From NCBI GenBank assembly GCA_025060325.1, contig JANXBW010000023.1:22092-86091 (forward strand): a stretch of 64,000 nucleotides of DNA, in the 5' to 3' direction. The notes beneath the pieces were generated by a model. That model ran no database searches and was not told the origin of the DNA. It worked only from the letters and a program-made list of their open reading frames with translations. Shown here piece by piece: positions 18,783-28,437 of the stretch. The stretch's first letter is position 1, and each line of letters opens with the position of its first letter. Position numbers and translations under genes: made by a program. Source of the stretch: Thermoguttaceae bacterium (lineage in GTDB: Bacteria > Planctomycetota > Planctomycetia > Pirellulales > Thermoguttaceae).

Positions 18783-19934
18783 ATGCCGCAGGTTGCCAAA
18801 CTTGCTTTGGAAGATGGTAAGGTTTACACCGGCCAGTCCTTCGGTGTAGACGGAGAGGTGTGTGGTGAAGTGTGTTTTAACACCTCAATGGTGGGGTACT
18901 TGGAGATCCTCACCGATCCAAGCTACCACAACCAAATTGTTGTGATGACCTATCCTCATATCGGCAACTACGGGGTTAACGAAGAGGATATGCAGAGCGC
19001 CCGCCCACGGGTGGCGGGGTTTGTTGTCCGCGAATATAGCCGGATGTACAGTAATTGGCGGGCACAATATTCGCTCCAGGAATTCCTCGTTCGACACGGT
19101 GTGGTGGCGATCGAAGGAGTCGATACCCGCTCTATCACCCGGCGAATCCGCTCTCTGGGAGCCATGCGGGGTGTATTGTCAACGATTGATTTGGATGATC
19201 AGTCCCTGGTGGCCAAAGCCCGCAGCTGGCCAGGCCTCGTGGGTCGGGACATTACCCGGGAGGTGATGTGCGATGAACCTATCGCGTGGACAGAGTCTTT
19301 AGAGGCTGTCGCTGAATTCCGGATGGAATATCCCAATCGCGTTTTCCGCCTTTACCCGACAAACGGCCAGGCGGGAAAAACCCCCCATGTGGTACTTCTT
19401 GACTTCGGCACCAAGTGGAATATTGCCCGGCGGCTTGTGGACGTCGGCTGTCGTGTGACAGTAGTGCCGGGAAGGATGTCCGCCCGAGAGATCCTTGAGC
19501 TGAATCCCGACGGCATCATGCTATCCAATGGACCCGGAGACCCTGAGCCAGTGGCATATGCCCAGGAGACTATTCGTCAACTTCTGGGCAAAAAGCCGAT
19601 ATTTGGCATCTGCCTAGGGCACGAGCTGCTAGCCCTTGCCTGTGGGGCACGCACATTCAAGCTTAAGTTTGGTCATCGGGGGGCAAATCATCCGGTCATG
19701 AATTTGGAAACAAAAGTAGTCGAGATCACCGTCCAAAACCACGGGTTTGCCGTCGACGCGGACTCGCTGCCCGATTGCCTCGAGGTAACGCACATCAACC
19801 TCAACGATCAGACAATTGAAGGACTACGGCACAGGCATGTGCCGGCGATGTGCGTCCAGTATCACCCCGAAGCTGGCGCCGGCCCGCATGATTCGAAGTA
19901 CCTTTTCCGGCAATTCCGGGAAATGATGAGCTAG
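18783..19934 (+). CDS. carA: Carbamoyl-phosphate synthase small (glutaminase) subunit
   Basis: 383 residues, full length for CarA. It hydrolyses glutamine and passes ammonia to CarB for carbamoyl phosphate (pyrimidines and arginine). The N-terminal CPSase domain shows LEDGKVYTGQSFG, GEVCFNTSMVGY and PSYHNQIVVMTYPHIGNYG. The class I amidotransferase domain has SNGPGDPE, nucleophile Cys in FGICLGHELLA, KFGHRGANHPV, QNHGFAVD and the His-Glu pair in QYHPEAGAGPHDS. One oddity: the usual GHQ after the nucleophile is GHE. ATG 18783 follows an AGGGAG site. carB is not in the window. Confidence 0.95.
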   Translation: MPQVAKLALEDGKVYTGQSFGVDGEVCGEVCFNTSMVGYLEILTDPSYHNQIVVMTYPHIGNYGVNEEDMQSARPRVAGFVVREYSRMYSNWRAQYSLQEFLVRHGVVAIEGVDTRSITRRIRSLGAMRGVLSTIDLDDQSLVAKARSWPGLVGRDITREVMCDEPIAWTESLEAVAEFRMEYPNRVFRLYPTNGQAGKTPHVVLLDFGTKWNIARRLVDVGCRVTVVPGRMSAREILELNPDGIMLSNGPGDPEPVAYAQETIRQLLGKKPIFGICLGHELLALACGARTFKLKFGHRGANHPVMNLETKVVEITVQNHGFAVDADSLPDCLEVTHINLNDQTIEGLRHRHVPAMCVQYHPEAGAGPHDSKYLFRQFREMMS

Positions 19935-20345
19935 CGGCAAAACCTTCCGTGCCGCGGGTCGTATTAAGCTTAAGACGGTTAGTCGCTTTTTCCTGCCGGG
20001 AAATTGCTGCCTGATAAGACTTTCGGCTCAGCCCCGTAAAGGTTTCCGCCCCAACCAATTTCCGATCCCACCCTCGACCAGGTAAAGGCTTTTCGCCCGG
20101 AGGCCCCTATCTCGCGGTTCCCAGGGGTGCTACTAGGAACGCCTCGGGCACCTGGGTGGCCCGGGAAGAGCGCATCGCCATTCCAAAGTGAATAAGAGGC
20201 AATCTGTTAGCCAATTCACTTAGCCGGACTTAAAAACCGTGCCGTCCGAACTAGCAAAAAGCCCGATCCGCAAATCTACCAGGCCATAGGAGTCCAGTCA
20301 CTCCTTCTTTACCAGTACAGAGACCCTCGTGGCGGCGCGAAACTT
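19935..20345. other. Intergenic region, nothing recognised
   Basis: 411 bases between convergent carA and the zinc peptidase. No ORF with family features, RNA gene or clear terminator hairpin was seen. Confidence 0.4.
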
Positions 20346-21035
20346 TCACGCCTCCCGGTCTTGGCCTCGGGCCAGCATGACATAGTAGACAAGTGTCATG
20401 ACTGCCTGAAGTGTGGCAGCGACATAAGTTAAAGCCGCTGCCGTCAGCACACTGTTTACCAAACGCTGGGACCGCGGATCAACCAAACCCATCCGGGCCA
20501 GGAGGGCCTTTGCTCGGGCGCTTGCGTTAAACTCTACGGGAAGGTTGACAAGTTGGAAAAAGACGACACCGCTAAAGAGCACAAGGCCCAGCCACATCAG
20601 CACGGGCAGAGATAAGATCAATCCCAAGATGAAAAGCAAAATTCCCGAATTGCTACCCAGACTGGCAATACCCACTGCAGCGTTCCGAATGCTAAGCGGC
20701 GCATACCTCTCAGCGTGCTGAAGGGCGTGGCCGGCCTCATGAGCGGCGATTCCCATGGCAGCTACGCTTCGGGAGGCAAAAACCTCGGGACTCAACCGAA
20801 TGACCTTATTTTGCGGATCGTAATGGTCCGCCAGGAAGCCCTCAACCGGTCGGATGTCAACGTCCTGAATTCCCGCAGCTCGCAAAATCGCTTCCGCTGT
20901 TTCGGCACCCGAAAGCGGGGCAACCACACGCTGGGCCCGGGCAAAGGCGAATCGGACCCAAATCTGAGCGATCACGCCTAAAAGAACCGCGGGACCCACG
21001 AGCATCCAAAAAAGGGGGTCAAATAAACCAATCAT
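20346..21035 (-). CDS. YugP-type membrane zinc metallopeptidase
   Basis: 229 residues, neutral zinc metallopeptidase family 2 (YugP). Begins MIGLFDPLFWMLVGP with a membrane helix. Then DHYDPQNKVIRLSPEVFASR, the zinc-binding HExxH as AAHEAGHALQHAE, and two to three more hydrophobic helices (about 115-165 and 200-225). EFNASARAKALL carries the distal Glu typical of the family. The frame opens at 21107, but the ATG at 21035 has a strong site (GAAGGGAAG) and matches the family start. Likely an inner-membrane protein; substrate unknown. Confidence 0.88.
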   Translation of the reverse strand: MIGLFDPLFWMLVGPAVLLGVIAQIWVRFAFARAQRVVAPLSGAETAEAILRAAGIQDVDIRPVEGFLADHYDPQNKVIRLSPEVFASRSVAAMGIAAHEAGHALQHAERYAPLSIRNAAVGIASLGSNSGILLFILGLILSLPVLMWLGLVLFSGVVFFQLVNLPVEFNASARAKALLARMGLVDPRSQRLVNSVLTAAALTYVAATLQAVMTLVYYVMLARGQDREA

Positions 21036-21973
21036 CGACTTCCCTTCTCCTTCGCTTCCCTCACCATGCCACCAAATTAACCGCAGTATCCCCAAACTGG
21101 CCGGCAAGCAACTCGTGCCGGTCTTCTTCGCCTCCCACCAGGGTCAATCGGTAAGCAGAAATTCGCGCTCAACACGCGCAGTTTTATGCTTCAAACCCCG
21201 GAACTTGCCCTACGCAAGCCGGATAAGCCAGTTCCCCGCCAAGTTCCACGTCGTTCTTCGGCCGACCAAAAAGATCACCAGCCAAGCCTCCCCAGATTCC
21301 AAACGGGGGAGCTAACCGGCCGTGGAAAGTATCTCACCCAAAGATACGCCTTGGCAGCAGCCGGGTCAACAAAAGGTAAGTTTAGTAACAGAGTTACCGA
21401 ACAATCTTCGCATTTTTTCATCGGACGTTTTGGGTTGTCGGCGAACCGGTCCAAATTTTTTAATGGGCACCTGCTTCACATCGGCTTACGAGCCAGCGTG
21501 CACACGAGTTCGCAAAAGGCGTCCGTTCGGTGCAACGAGGCAGTCCCGGCTCTGTCCGCCAACAACCGCGGGGGCGGATGGAGCAAACCTCAAGAATTAA
21601 AGACTTCAAAGGTTGCCCTTTGCCTTTTCAGTTCCAACTTAAAGAAAGGCTGGCTTCGGCAAGACGCGGCCCTGTAGCGCTTGTTCTACCGCGGCCACAC
21701 TAGACTTTGGGCCCAGGCCCCAAAGGCCCTCCGGGTGGCCTCCATTACCTCGAAGGTGCTTTAGAGCACACCTCCTTTGCCCCAGGAGCTTGTGCTCCTT
21801 GAAAAACATCCCCCAGTGTTTGACTGCCCACAAGCGCCGGCCGCCTCGCCCGGTAGATCCCGGACCTTACAATCCCCCGGAAAGTGGCTCCCAGTCGCGC
21901 GTAGCTTAATTTGGTGGGTTTCGGGTTTAAGGCATCTAGCCTTAGTAGCCGCTCCGACGAGGGAGCAATCCAA
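21036..21973. other. Intergenic region, 938 bases, no clear gene
   Basis: Overlapping short frames on both strands have unlike-protein composition and no motif. A small perfect hairpin (AGGAGC, loop TTGT, GCTCCT at 21784-21799) is present with no T-run. I see nothing else. Confidence 0.4.
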
Positions 21974-24259
21974 GTGCACGATGATTTTCTCGCCGAGCTA
22001 ACAGAGCCGCAGCGCCGCGCGGTGACCCACGGGGAGGGACCGCTCCTTGTCTTGGCCGGTCCGGGTAGCGGTAAAACCCGGGTGATCACCTTCCGAATTG
22101 CCTTCCTCCTAAGCCAGGGAATTCCTGCCAGCCAAATCCTTGCGCTTACTTTCACCAACAAAGCAGCTCAGGAGGTTGCAGAGCGGGTCACACGTCTTGT
22201 GGGTCAAAGCAGTATCTGGGTGGGGACTTTTCATGGGTTTTGCGCTCGATTGCTGCGGAGGCACGCTCGGCTAGTAGGTTTGGAGCCGAACTTCACTATC
22301 TACGACGACTACGAAAGCGAGCGGGTCCTTCAGAAAGCAGCCACTCGGGTCGCCGGCGGCAAGAGTCCCCTGCCGCTTTCTGCTATCGCTCAGGCAATTC
22401 ACCGTGCGAAAAACAACCTTCAGTTACCGGAGTTCTTTCGGCCCCGAGATCCTACCCTGCCGGCCGACCTGGTTAGAGCCGTTTACGCAGCCTACCAGGA
22501 GGAACTACGGCGACTTAACGCCGTGGACTTTGACGACTTGCTTGTTCACGTCGCCCGAATCCTCGGCGAGCAACCAGATATTCGTGCAGCACTGGACGAC
22601 CAGTACCGCTTCGTTCTAGTGGACGAATACCAGGACACTAACCTTGCTCAATATGCGATTGTCCGAGCAATCAACGTGGACTACCCCAACCTCACCGTTA
22701 CTGGTGACCCGGATCAGTCCATTTATTGCTGGCGAGGAGCCACCACCCGCAACATCCTCGAGTTTGAACGCGACTATCCACAGGTGACTGTCATTCGTCT
22801 TGAGGAGAACTACCGAAGCACCGCGCGGATTCTGCGAGCAGCCGATGTCATAATCGCGCGCAACACCCGGCGAAAACCTAAGCGGCTTTTTACACGCAAT
22901 CCCGAGGGCAGCCCGATTCGTTTGGTTATCTTCCGTACTCAAGAGGACGAGGCCGCAGCTATCGCCGAAGAGATCGCGCAGGCCGTAGCGGGAGGACAGC
23001 GACACTTTCGCGACTTTGCCGTCTTCTTCCGCGTCAACACGCTTAGCCGCCACTTAGAACAAGCCTTCAAGCGCGCCCATGTCCCTTACCAAGTCGTCAA
23101 CGGAATAGAGTTCTTCCGTCGCAAAGAAATTCAGGACATCCTTGCCTACCTGCGACTTGTCGTCAATCCCAAAGATGACGAAGCCTTCCTGAGGATGCTT
23201 CAAGCGCCGCCGCGGGGCATTGGACCCCGAACGGTAGAGCAGCTTATAGCCTTAGCCCGCGTGGAAGGAGTCTCTCTTGCCGAACTAGTTCAAAGTGGAT
23301 TTGTCTTTGCATCAATCTCTTCCCGAGCGCGGAAGCCGCTTGAGGAAATCAACCGGTTGCTCGAAGTTTTGTTCTCTTATCGTTATAGGTCGTTGGAAGA
23401 ATTTGTCAACAATATCCTTGAGCATTCGGGCTATCGCGCTTGGTTAGCCAAGGCCAGCCCGGATGGTGAAGAGCGGCTTATTCACCTGGGAGAATTTTTG
23501 GCCACCGTTCGCGAGTTTGATGAGCGGCACCCGGGCCAGCCCGACGTGGCCTCCTTCCTTGAAGAGGCCGCTCTTGTGGGGGAAACCGATCGCTGGGACC
23601 AAGGGGCCGACCGTGTTGCTCTTATGACCCTTCATGCCGCTAAGGGTTTGGAATTTCCGATGGTTTACATCGTGGGCTTAGAACAAGGGATCCTACCTTA
23701 CGAAGATACATGGCGGGACATTGACGAGCTAGAAGAAGAGCGTCGACTCCTCTTTGTGGGAATCACGCGGGCTTGTGAAGAGCTAGTGTTAACGCGAGCT
23801 GTCTACAGAGACTATCGAGGGCAGCGGCGCCTGACAATACCCAGTCCCTTCCTCCTTGAACTTCCCCGGGAGGAAATTACGATCGAAGACCGCTCGCAAG
23901 AAAACGTGGGATTTGTTCTCGGCGCACGCGGAGAGAGAAGTATGGACAGTGAGCCCACCCTGGACCAGCCCTTGTCGCAAGCCGGACACAGCACCGTGTC
24001 AGGTGAGAAAATGGGTAACCTTTTTATCGCCGCCGAATTCTTCGGTGGCCGAGCAAAGTCCCCCTCCAGAGAAAATTTAGACGTTGGTGCAGTCGTACTT
24101 CATCCACAATACGGAATCGGTCGGATTGTCCAAATCGCCGGGGAGCCAGCGGGTACCAGTTTGGCCGTCCAATTTGGCGAACCCACCGGCATTGTTTGGT
24201 TAACACCCAAAGACAGCAATCTAAAGATCATTCGCAAAGCAGGTGGCGAGGATCATTAA
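21974..24259 (+). CDS. pcrA: UvrD/PcrA-type superfamily 1 DNA helicase
   Basis: About 761 residues. ATP-dependent 3'-5' DNA helicase for repair and replication restart. Motifs in order: Q motif LTEPQRRAV, Walker A AGPGSGKT, Ia ALTFTNKAA, VGTFHGFCARLLRRH, motif II VDEYQDTN, motif III GDPDQSIYCWRGA, motif IV LEENYRST, motif V LMTLHAAKGLEF, and motif VI EEERRLLFVGITRA. The C-terminus (GAVVLHPQYGIGRIVQI...) is the tudor-like tail seen in PcrA that contacts RNA polymerase. The frame opens at 21911; the GTG at 21974 with GAGGGAG upstream matches the family start (VHDDFLAELTEPQRRAV). PcrA versus UvrD cannot be separated with certainty. Confidence 0.93.
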   Translation: MHDDFLAELTEPQRRAVTHGEGPLLVLAGPGSGKTRVITFRIAFLLSQGIPASQILALTFTNKAAQEVAERVTRLVGQSSIWVGTFHGFCARLLRRHARLVGLEPNFTIYDDYESERVLQKAATRVAGGKSPLPLSAIAQAIHRAKNNLQLPEFFRPRDPTLPADLVRAVYAAYQEELRRLNAVDFDDLLVHVARILGEQPDIRAALDDQYRFVLVDEYQDTNLAQYAIVRAINVDYPNLTVTGDPDQSIYCWRGATTRNILEFERDYPQVTVIRLEENYRSTARILRAADVIIARNTRRKPKRLFTRNPEGSPIRLVIFRTQEDEAAAIAEEIAQAVAGGQRHFRDFAVFFRVNTLSRHLEQAFKRAHVPYQVVNGIEFFRRKEIQDILAYLRLVVNPKDDEAFLRMLQAPPRGIGPRTVEQLIALARVEGVSLAELVQSGFVFASISSRARKPLEEINRLLEVLFSYRYRSLEEFVNNILEHSGYRAWLAKASPDGEERLIHLGEFLATVREFDERHPGQPDVASFLEEAALVGETDRWDQGADRVALMTLHAAKGLEFPMVYIVGLEQGILPYEDTWRDIDELEEERRLLFVGITRACEELVLTRAVYRDYRGQRRLTIPSPFLLELPREEITIEDRSQENVGFVLGARGERSMDSEPTLDQPLSQAGHSTVSGEKMGNLFIAAEFFGGRAKSPSRENLDVGAVVLHPQYGIGRIVQIAGEPAGTSLAVQFGEPTGIVWLTPKDSNLKIIRKAGGEDH

Positions 24260-24449
24260 GCCGGCCCACAAGAATCTGTAGGGCAGCTGTGGGCACCGCT
24301 CCTCTTGTTTTTCAACACATTGCCCAGCGGCGACAAATTGCCTTTGTGCAAGTACTAAGTCTGCCGGTAAAATCTATTTTTTTAGCGGAAGCTCAAGCGC
24401 TGCCGGCCTTCTGTTTAGGGCCGTGGTTAATTCAAAGGGGAGTACGCCG

Positions 24450-25295
24450 ATGAATGCCGACACCGCTTCCACTCAGACCCAAAGAACTCCCAAATGGCAG
24501 CCAATTGGCCCGGTGGAAAGGCGTGTGCTTGGCGTCCTTATCGAAAAAGCAAAGACCACACCCGATTATTACCCGATGACGGTAGCGGCGATCTGCGCAG
24601 GGTGTAATCAAAAAAGTTGTCGCTCACCCATCATGCAGCTTGAACCCGAAGATGTAGAGGAAGCCCTTGACCGACTGCGGCAGATCGGAGCGGTAGGTTT
24701 GGTGGAGAGTTCCGGGCGGGCACTCAGATTCCGGCACTACGCTTACGAATGGTTTGGTGTCAACAAGGTGGAGCTGGCAGTGCTAGCTGAGCTTCTTTTG
24801 CGCGGGCCTCAGACCGAAGGCCAACTTCGGGCGCATGTGAGCCGGATGGAACCCATCGCCGATTTGGCAGAGCTTCGCACGGTAATTAAGAGCCTTAAAG
24901 AGAAGGGTTTGGTCATATCTTTGACGCCGGAAACTCGTGGCCACGTCGTTTGCCACACGCTTTACCTGCCAAGAGAGATGGAAAAAATTCGCGAGCAATT
25001 TGCCCGGGAATCGCTGCCGGCTGAGATGTCGGAGGCGGCCGAGGGAGAAACTCTGGCCGCTGGTGAACCGCTCACGCACAGGGTCGACGCGGAAGGAGAG
25101 CTCCCCGAGACCAGAGCACAGATGCCGGCTCACCGCGCCTCTGAGGCGCCGTGGGAGCGGATACTTGGGGAAATTGAGGTCCTCCGCCGAGAGATGCTTG
25201 AGATCCGCCAAGAGCTTAATCGTTTGTCCCAAAGCCTCGCGCAGAACGGCTGGGAATTGGGCGAGCTTCGCCGCCGGGTGGAACAGCTCTTTTAA
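24450..25295 (+). CDS. YceH-like DUF480 protein with coiled-coil tail
   Basis: 281 residues, DUF480/YceH family: two winged-helix units around PIGPVERRVLGVLIEKAKTT, PDYYPMTVAAICAGCNQKS, MQLEPEDVEEALDRLR and LAVLAELLLRGPQTEGQLR. Family members are usually about 215-225 residues. Here a variable linker and a predicted coiled coil (about 225-281, ILGEIEVLRREMLEIRQELN) extend the C-terminus. ATG 24450 follows AAGGGGAG. Function in bacteria is poorly defined; the fold suggests nucleic-acid binding. Confidence 0.85.
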   Translation: MNADTASTQTQRTPKWQPIGPVERRVLGVLIEKAKTTPDYYPMTVAAICAGCNQKSCRSPIMQLEPEDVEEALDRLRQIGAVGLVESSGRALRFRHYAYEWFGVNKVELAVLAELLLRGPQTEGQLRAHVSRMEPIADLAELRTVIKSLKEKGLVISLTPETRGHVVCHTLYLPREMEKIREQFARESLPAEMSEAAEGETLAAGEPLTHRVDAEGELPETRAQMPAHRASEAPWERILGEIEVLRREMLEIRQELNRLSQSLAQNGWELGELRRRVEQLF

Positions 25296-25878
25296 TCTCA
25301 AATTTGAAGGACTTCTCCGCGGGTGACCCATTTGCGCACCGCAGATGACAAAGGGATGCACGCCGACTTGCGAGCCCGGGTTTTCCAGTGGCAGCGTTTG
25401 GAAGATTATTCACAACTGAACCGGAGCTCGGGAGGTTAACCCAAGGAACAAGCAAAGGGAGTCGCGCGGGGCATTGACCGTTAAGCCAACATCGCACTCG
25501 CCTTTACCAGGAAATTTAACTAACGGCGGAGTAGCCAGCTTTTTGGAATTGGAGCAAGGGCTGACCGGAGGTAGCACGACGCGCGGGAAACGTCGGGGCT
25601 TGAAAACAAGCGATGGGTACATGAATGGCGTCAATCGGCGGGGCCTGCGGGTGTCCCATCGGGGCGAAGCCACTGAAATTCCGATGGCCAAGTACGCAGT
25701 TCGGCGCTTCGGAGCGAACACTCCGGAGGGTAGAAGGCTTTATCCAGCAGGAATCAAATTTCCGGATTTTTCGGCCGTTCGGATGAAGCTTCGGGCGTTG
25801 CCAAAGGCTATGCATTAATAGACATGGGCATTCGGAAGCGTTGGGCAGCGTAGCATTCCTTGCTGGGGGGACGCCTAT
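25296..25878. other. Intergenic region, nothing recognised
   Basis: 583 bases. Frames on both strands (about 114-126 codons) are mutual shadows with no motif and no ribosome site. Confidence 0.4.
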
Positions 25879-26670
25879 ATGTTCCGTTTTCTCCAAGGGC
25901 TCGCGAATCTGGTGGGCTCGCTTCTGACCCTGCTAGTTGTAGCCCTGCTAGGGTATGGAGCATGGACCCTCTATCAGCGCTACGCGGAAGGTCCCCTGCT
26001 CCGGGAGCAAGTCAACAAACTGGCTCAACAATTGGAGGAAAAAACTCGGGAACTTGAAGACCTTCGGCAGGAAAACCTCAAATTGACCCGCGAGCTTGAA
26101 AAGCTTCGGCTTGCCAATCGCCTTTTGAAGGTCGACAACCGGGTGGCGATTATCGACGTACTGGGCCAAAAAGGCTCGGCAGAAGAAGACACACTTGAAA
26201 CCACGTTCGCTTTTCAAGAGGTGGACAGCGACGGCCGGCCTATCTCTCCCCGCTACCAATGGTCTATTAAGGGAGACATCCTTTACGTAGACGCTTGGGT
26301 AGCTAAGTTTCAGGATGAGTTTGTTGAGCTTGGTGACGCTGTTCGAGGCGGGTCGATTTACCTGTTCCGGCGGCTATTCGGCGAACACCAGGAGCCGGCC
26401 CAAGGGTTTAAGCTGGATCCGGAAGGGGATCTGCCGACAGTCTATCGGAGCGGAAAAGAAATTAGCGACTTTGAAAAGGAGATTTGGGCGAACTTTTGGA
26501 AACTTGCTAATGATCCCAAACTGGCTGCGGAGAAAGGACTGCGGGCTATTCATGGGGAAGCCCCGTACGTCAAACTAATCCCGGGCAAACGCTACCGGGT
26601 GCAGCTGAGGGCATCCGACGGCTTGAGTATTGTGCCGGAAGGAGAAATCATCCCCGCCCGGGCGGGGTAA
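25879..26670 (+). CDS. Membrane-anchored coiled-coil protein, function unknown
   Basis: 263 residues. One N-terminal transmembrane helix (about 10-30, LVGSLLTLLVVALLGYGAW), then a strongly heptad-like coiled coil (about 40-85, LAQQLEEKTRELEDLRQENL and onward), then a globular domain to the end (VAIIDVLGQKG...YQWSIKGDILYVDAWVAKF, LIPGKRYRVQLRASDG). The layout suggests a periplasmic domain held away from the membrane (inference). ATG 25879 has GGGGGA upstream. I do not recognise the globular domain. Confidence 0.75.
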   Translation: MFRFLQGLANLVGSLLTLLVVALLGYGAWTLYQRYAEGPLLREQVNKLAQQLEEKTRELEDLRQENLKLTRELEKLRLANRLLKVDNRVAIIDVLGQKGSAEEDTLETTFAFQEVDSDGRPISPRYQWSIKGDILYVDAWVAKFQDEFVELGDAVRGGSIYLFRRLFGEHQEPAQGFKLDPEGDLPTVYRSGKEISDFEKEIWANFWKLANDPKLAAEKGLRAIHGEAPYVKLIPGKRYRVQLRASDGLSIVPEGEIIPARAG

Positions 26671-27175
26671 GGGTAAAAAGGCACGCGGGGCCCTCCGGAT
26701 GCACAGCGAAAGGACATCAGCCGGAAATTAGGTTTGCCCGGCTCGTCAAATATTTATCTGGCTTCTCAATCGTTTCGTACGATTGGAGTCGCTTCCAGGA
26801 CCTTTGATGGGCGGTAGCTGAAGCACTTTTTGGCCATTGGACACTTTGAAGAATAAAGGGACTTCAAGGGGTTCGCATCAGGTTTGGAGTGTGCGGCCGG
26901 CTTAATGGCCCGGTAGGGCCGGTAATGGAAGCCACCCCAGGTTGGCTTTTCGAGGCGGCCAAGCCACTGCGGAATTGCATGAGCAAACCTGCTTTGGATT
27001 GGTGGGCTTCGGCCGCACAGCAGGCCCCCACCAACGCTTACGTAAATCCGGCGTTAGCTCTGCTGGTGGATCCGCCTAAACCGCATCCCCACGGAACTCG
27101 GTGATTGCATCGGTGGTTATGACTACCAGGTCCCGGTCTTGGAACAACCCTAACGATTTAGATCTTCAAACCAAG
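26671..27175. other. Intergenic region, nothing recognised
   Basis: 505 bases with only short composition-biased frames. No hairpin terminator or RNA gene seen. Confidence 0.4.
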
Positions 27176-28027
27176 ATGGAGCTTACCCTCGCCCATAGTC
27201 CCGACGCCGACGATGCGTTCATGTTTTACGCCTTAGCTACGGGAAAAGTTAACCCAGGAACTTATCATTTTTCCCACTTTTTGGCCGACATCGAAACCCT
27301 CAATCGGGCCGCCGCGGAAGGACGGTACGACGTCACGGCCCTTAGTGTGTTCGGTTACGCCTTTGTGGCCGACAAATACGTTCTGCTTGAATCGGGTGGA
27401 AGTATCGGCGACGGTTACGGGCCAATCGTCGTCGGCCGGGATCAACTCCTGTGCGAGGATCTCCGCATTCGCCCCATTGCGGTACCTGGCACCCGCACCA
27501 CCGCGTTCCTTGCTCTTTCGTTGTGGCTAGGCTCCGCGCCTAACTATATCGAGGTCCCGTTTGACCGGATTTTGGAGGCGGTGCGCCAGGGCCAGTGGGC
27601 GGGCCAACCGGTGGATGCAGGCCTTATCATTCACGAAGGCCAGCTAAGTTACGAAGACGAGGGGCTACTTGCCCTTGTGGACCTCGGGAATTGGTGGAAG
27701 AAGCAAACGGGCTTGCCCCTCCCGCTTGGTGTCAATGCCATTCGTCGCTCCTTAGGTCCCCGCGTCCATGCCGATGTGGCGGAACTCTTGCGGCAGAGCG
27801 TCCTTTATGCGCGGGAGCATCCCGAGGAGGCTCTTTCCTACGCAGCTCAATTCGGGCGCGGACTGAGCCGGGAACGGTTGCGCCGTTTCGTTGACATGTA
27901 TGTCAACGACTCTACCGTCCGCATACCGCCTGAGGCAAGAAAGGCGATTGAGCTTCTGCTCTCCGAAGCAGCAAAAGCTAGGTTGATCGAGCAGCTTGTT
28001 CAGCCGGAATTTGCCCAAGGCAGCTAA
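27176..28027 (+). CDS. mqnD: 1,4-dihydroxy-6-naphthoate synthase-like (futalosine pathway)
   Basis: 283 residues from ATG 27176 (frame opens at 27101). Begins LTLAHSPDADDAFMFYAL, the hallmark of the MqnA/MqnD periplasmic-binding-like fold. Then RYDVTALSVFGYAFVADKYV, GDGYGPIVV and DAGLIIHEGQLSYEDEGL. Known MqnD converts cyclic de-hypoxanthinyl futalosine to 1,4-dihydroxy-6-naphthoate, a late step of the alternative menaquinone route. No other mqn gene lies in the window. An MqnA (chorismate dehydratase) assignment is less likely given SPDxDDAFMFYAL. Confidence 0.8.
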   Translation: MELTLAHSPDADDAFMFYALATGKVNPGTYHFSHFLADIETLNRAAAEGRYDVTALSVFGYAFVADKYVLLESGGSIGDGYGPIVVGRDQLLCEDLRIRPIAVPGTRTTAFLALSLWLGSAPNYIEVPFDRILEAVRQGQWAGQPVDAGLIIHEGQLSYEDEGLLALVDLGNWWKKQTGLPLPLGVNAIRRSLGPRVHADVAELLRQSVLYAREHPEEALSYAAQFGRGLSRERLRRFVDMYVNDSTVRIPPEARKAIELLLSEAAKARLIEQLVQPEFAQGS

Positions 28028-28437
28028 GCCCCCGGCACCCCCTGTCGAAAGGCAGGGCAGGTAAATCGTGGCCCCGGTGAGAAAGTTGCAACTGGTACTC
28101 CTTTGAGATATTCCGGAATTGCAAATCCCCGGGCCGCTGGCGAAACTTCCGGGTTAAAGTTCAAACCCCAGATCCGCGACCCCGACCTCCGCCCCACTAG
28201 CGCCGGAAAAACGGCGACAGGGTTCCAATTGTGGCCTGGGGGACTCATTGCAACGCTCGAAGGATAAACTTTTTCTGTGTTCCCACACCGTCCGTATGGT
28301 AAACTGAAACCCCAGGCGGTCCGATCTTGCGGACAACTTTTGGCAAAAACATTCCAAGTAGTTAGCCAACGAACCTGTGTGCCGGGGATTTGTTTGCTAG
28401 TTCAGTCTGGAACTCAAACCCGCCTGGGTGGGGGAGT
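28028..28437. other. Intergenic region, nothing recognised
   Basis: 410 bases upstream of the DUF1559 gene. Short frames only; no promoter-like pair could be set with confidence. Confidence 0.4.
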
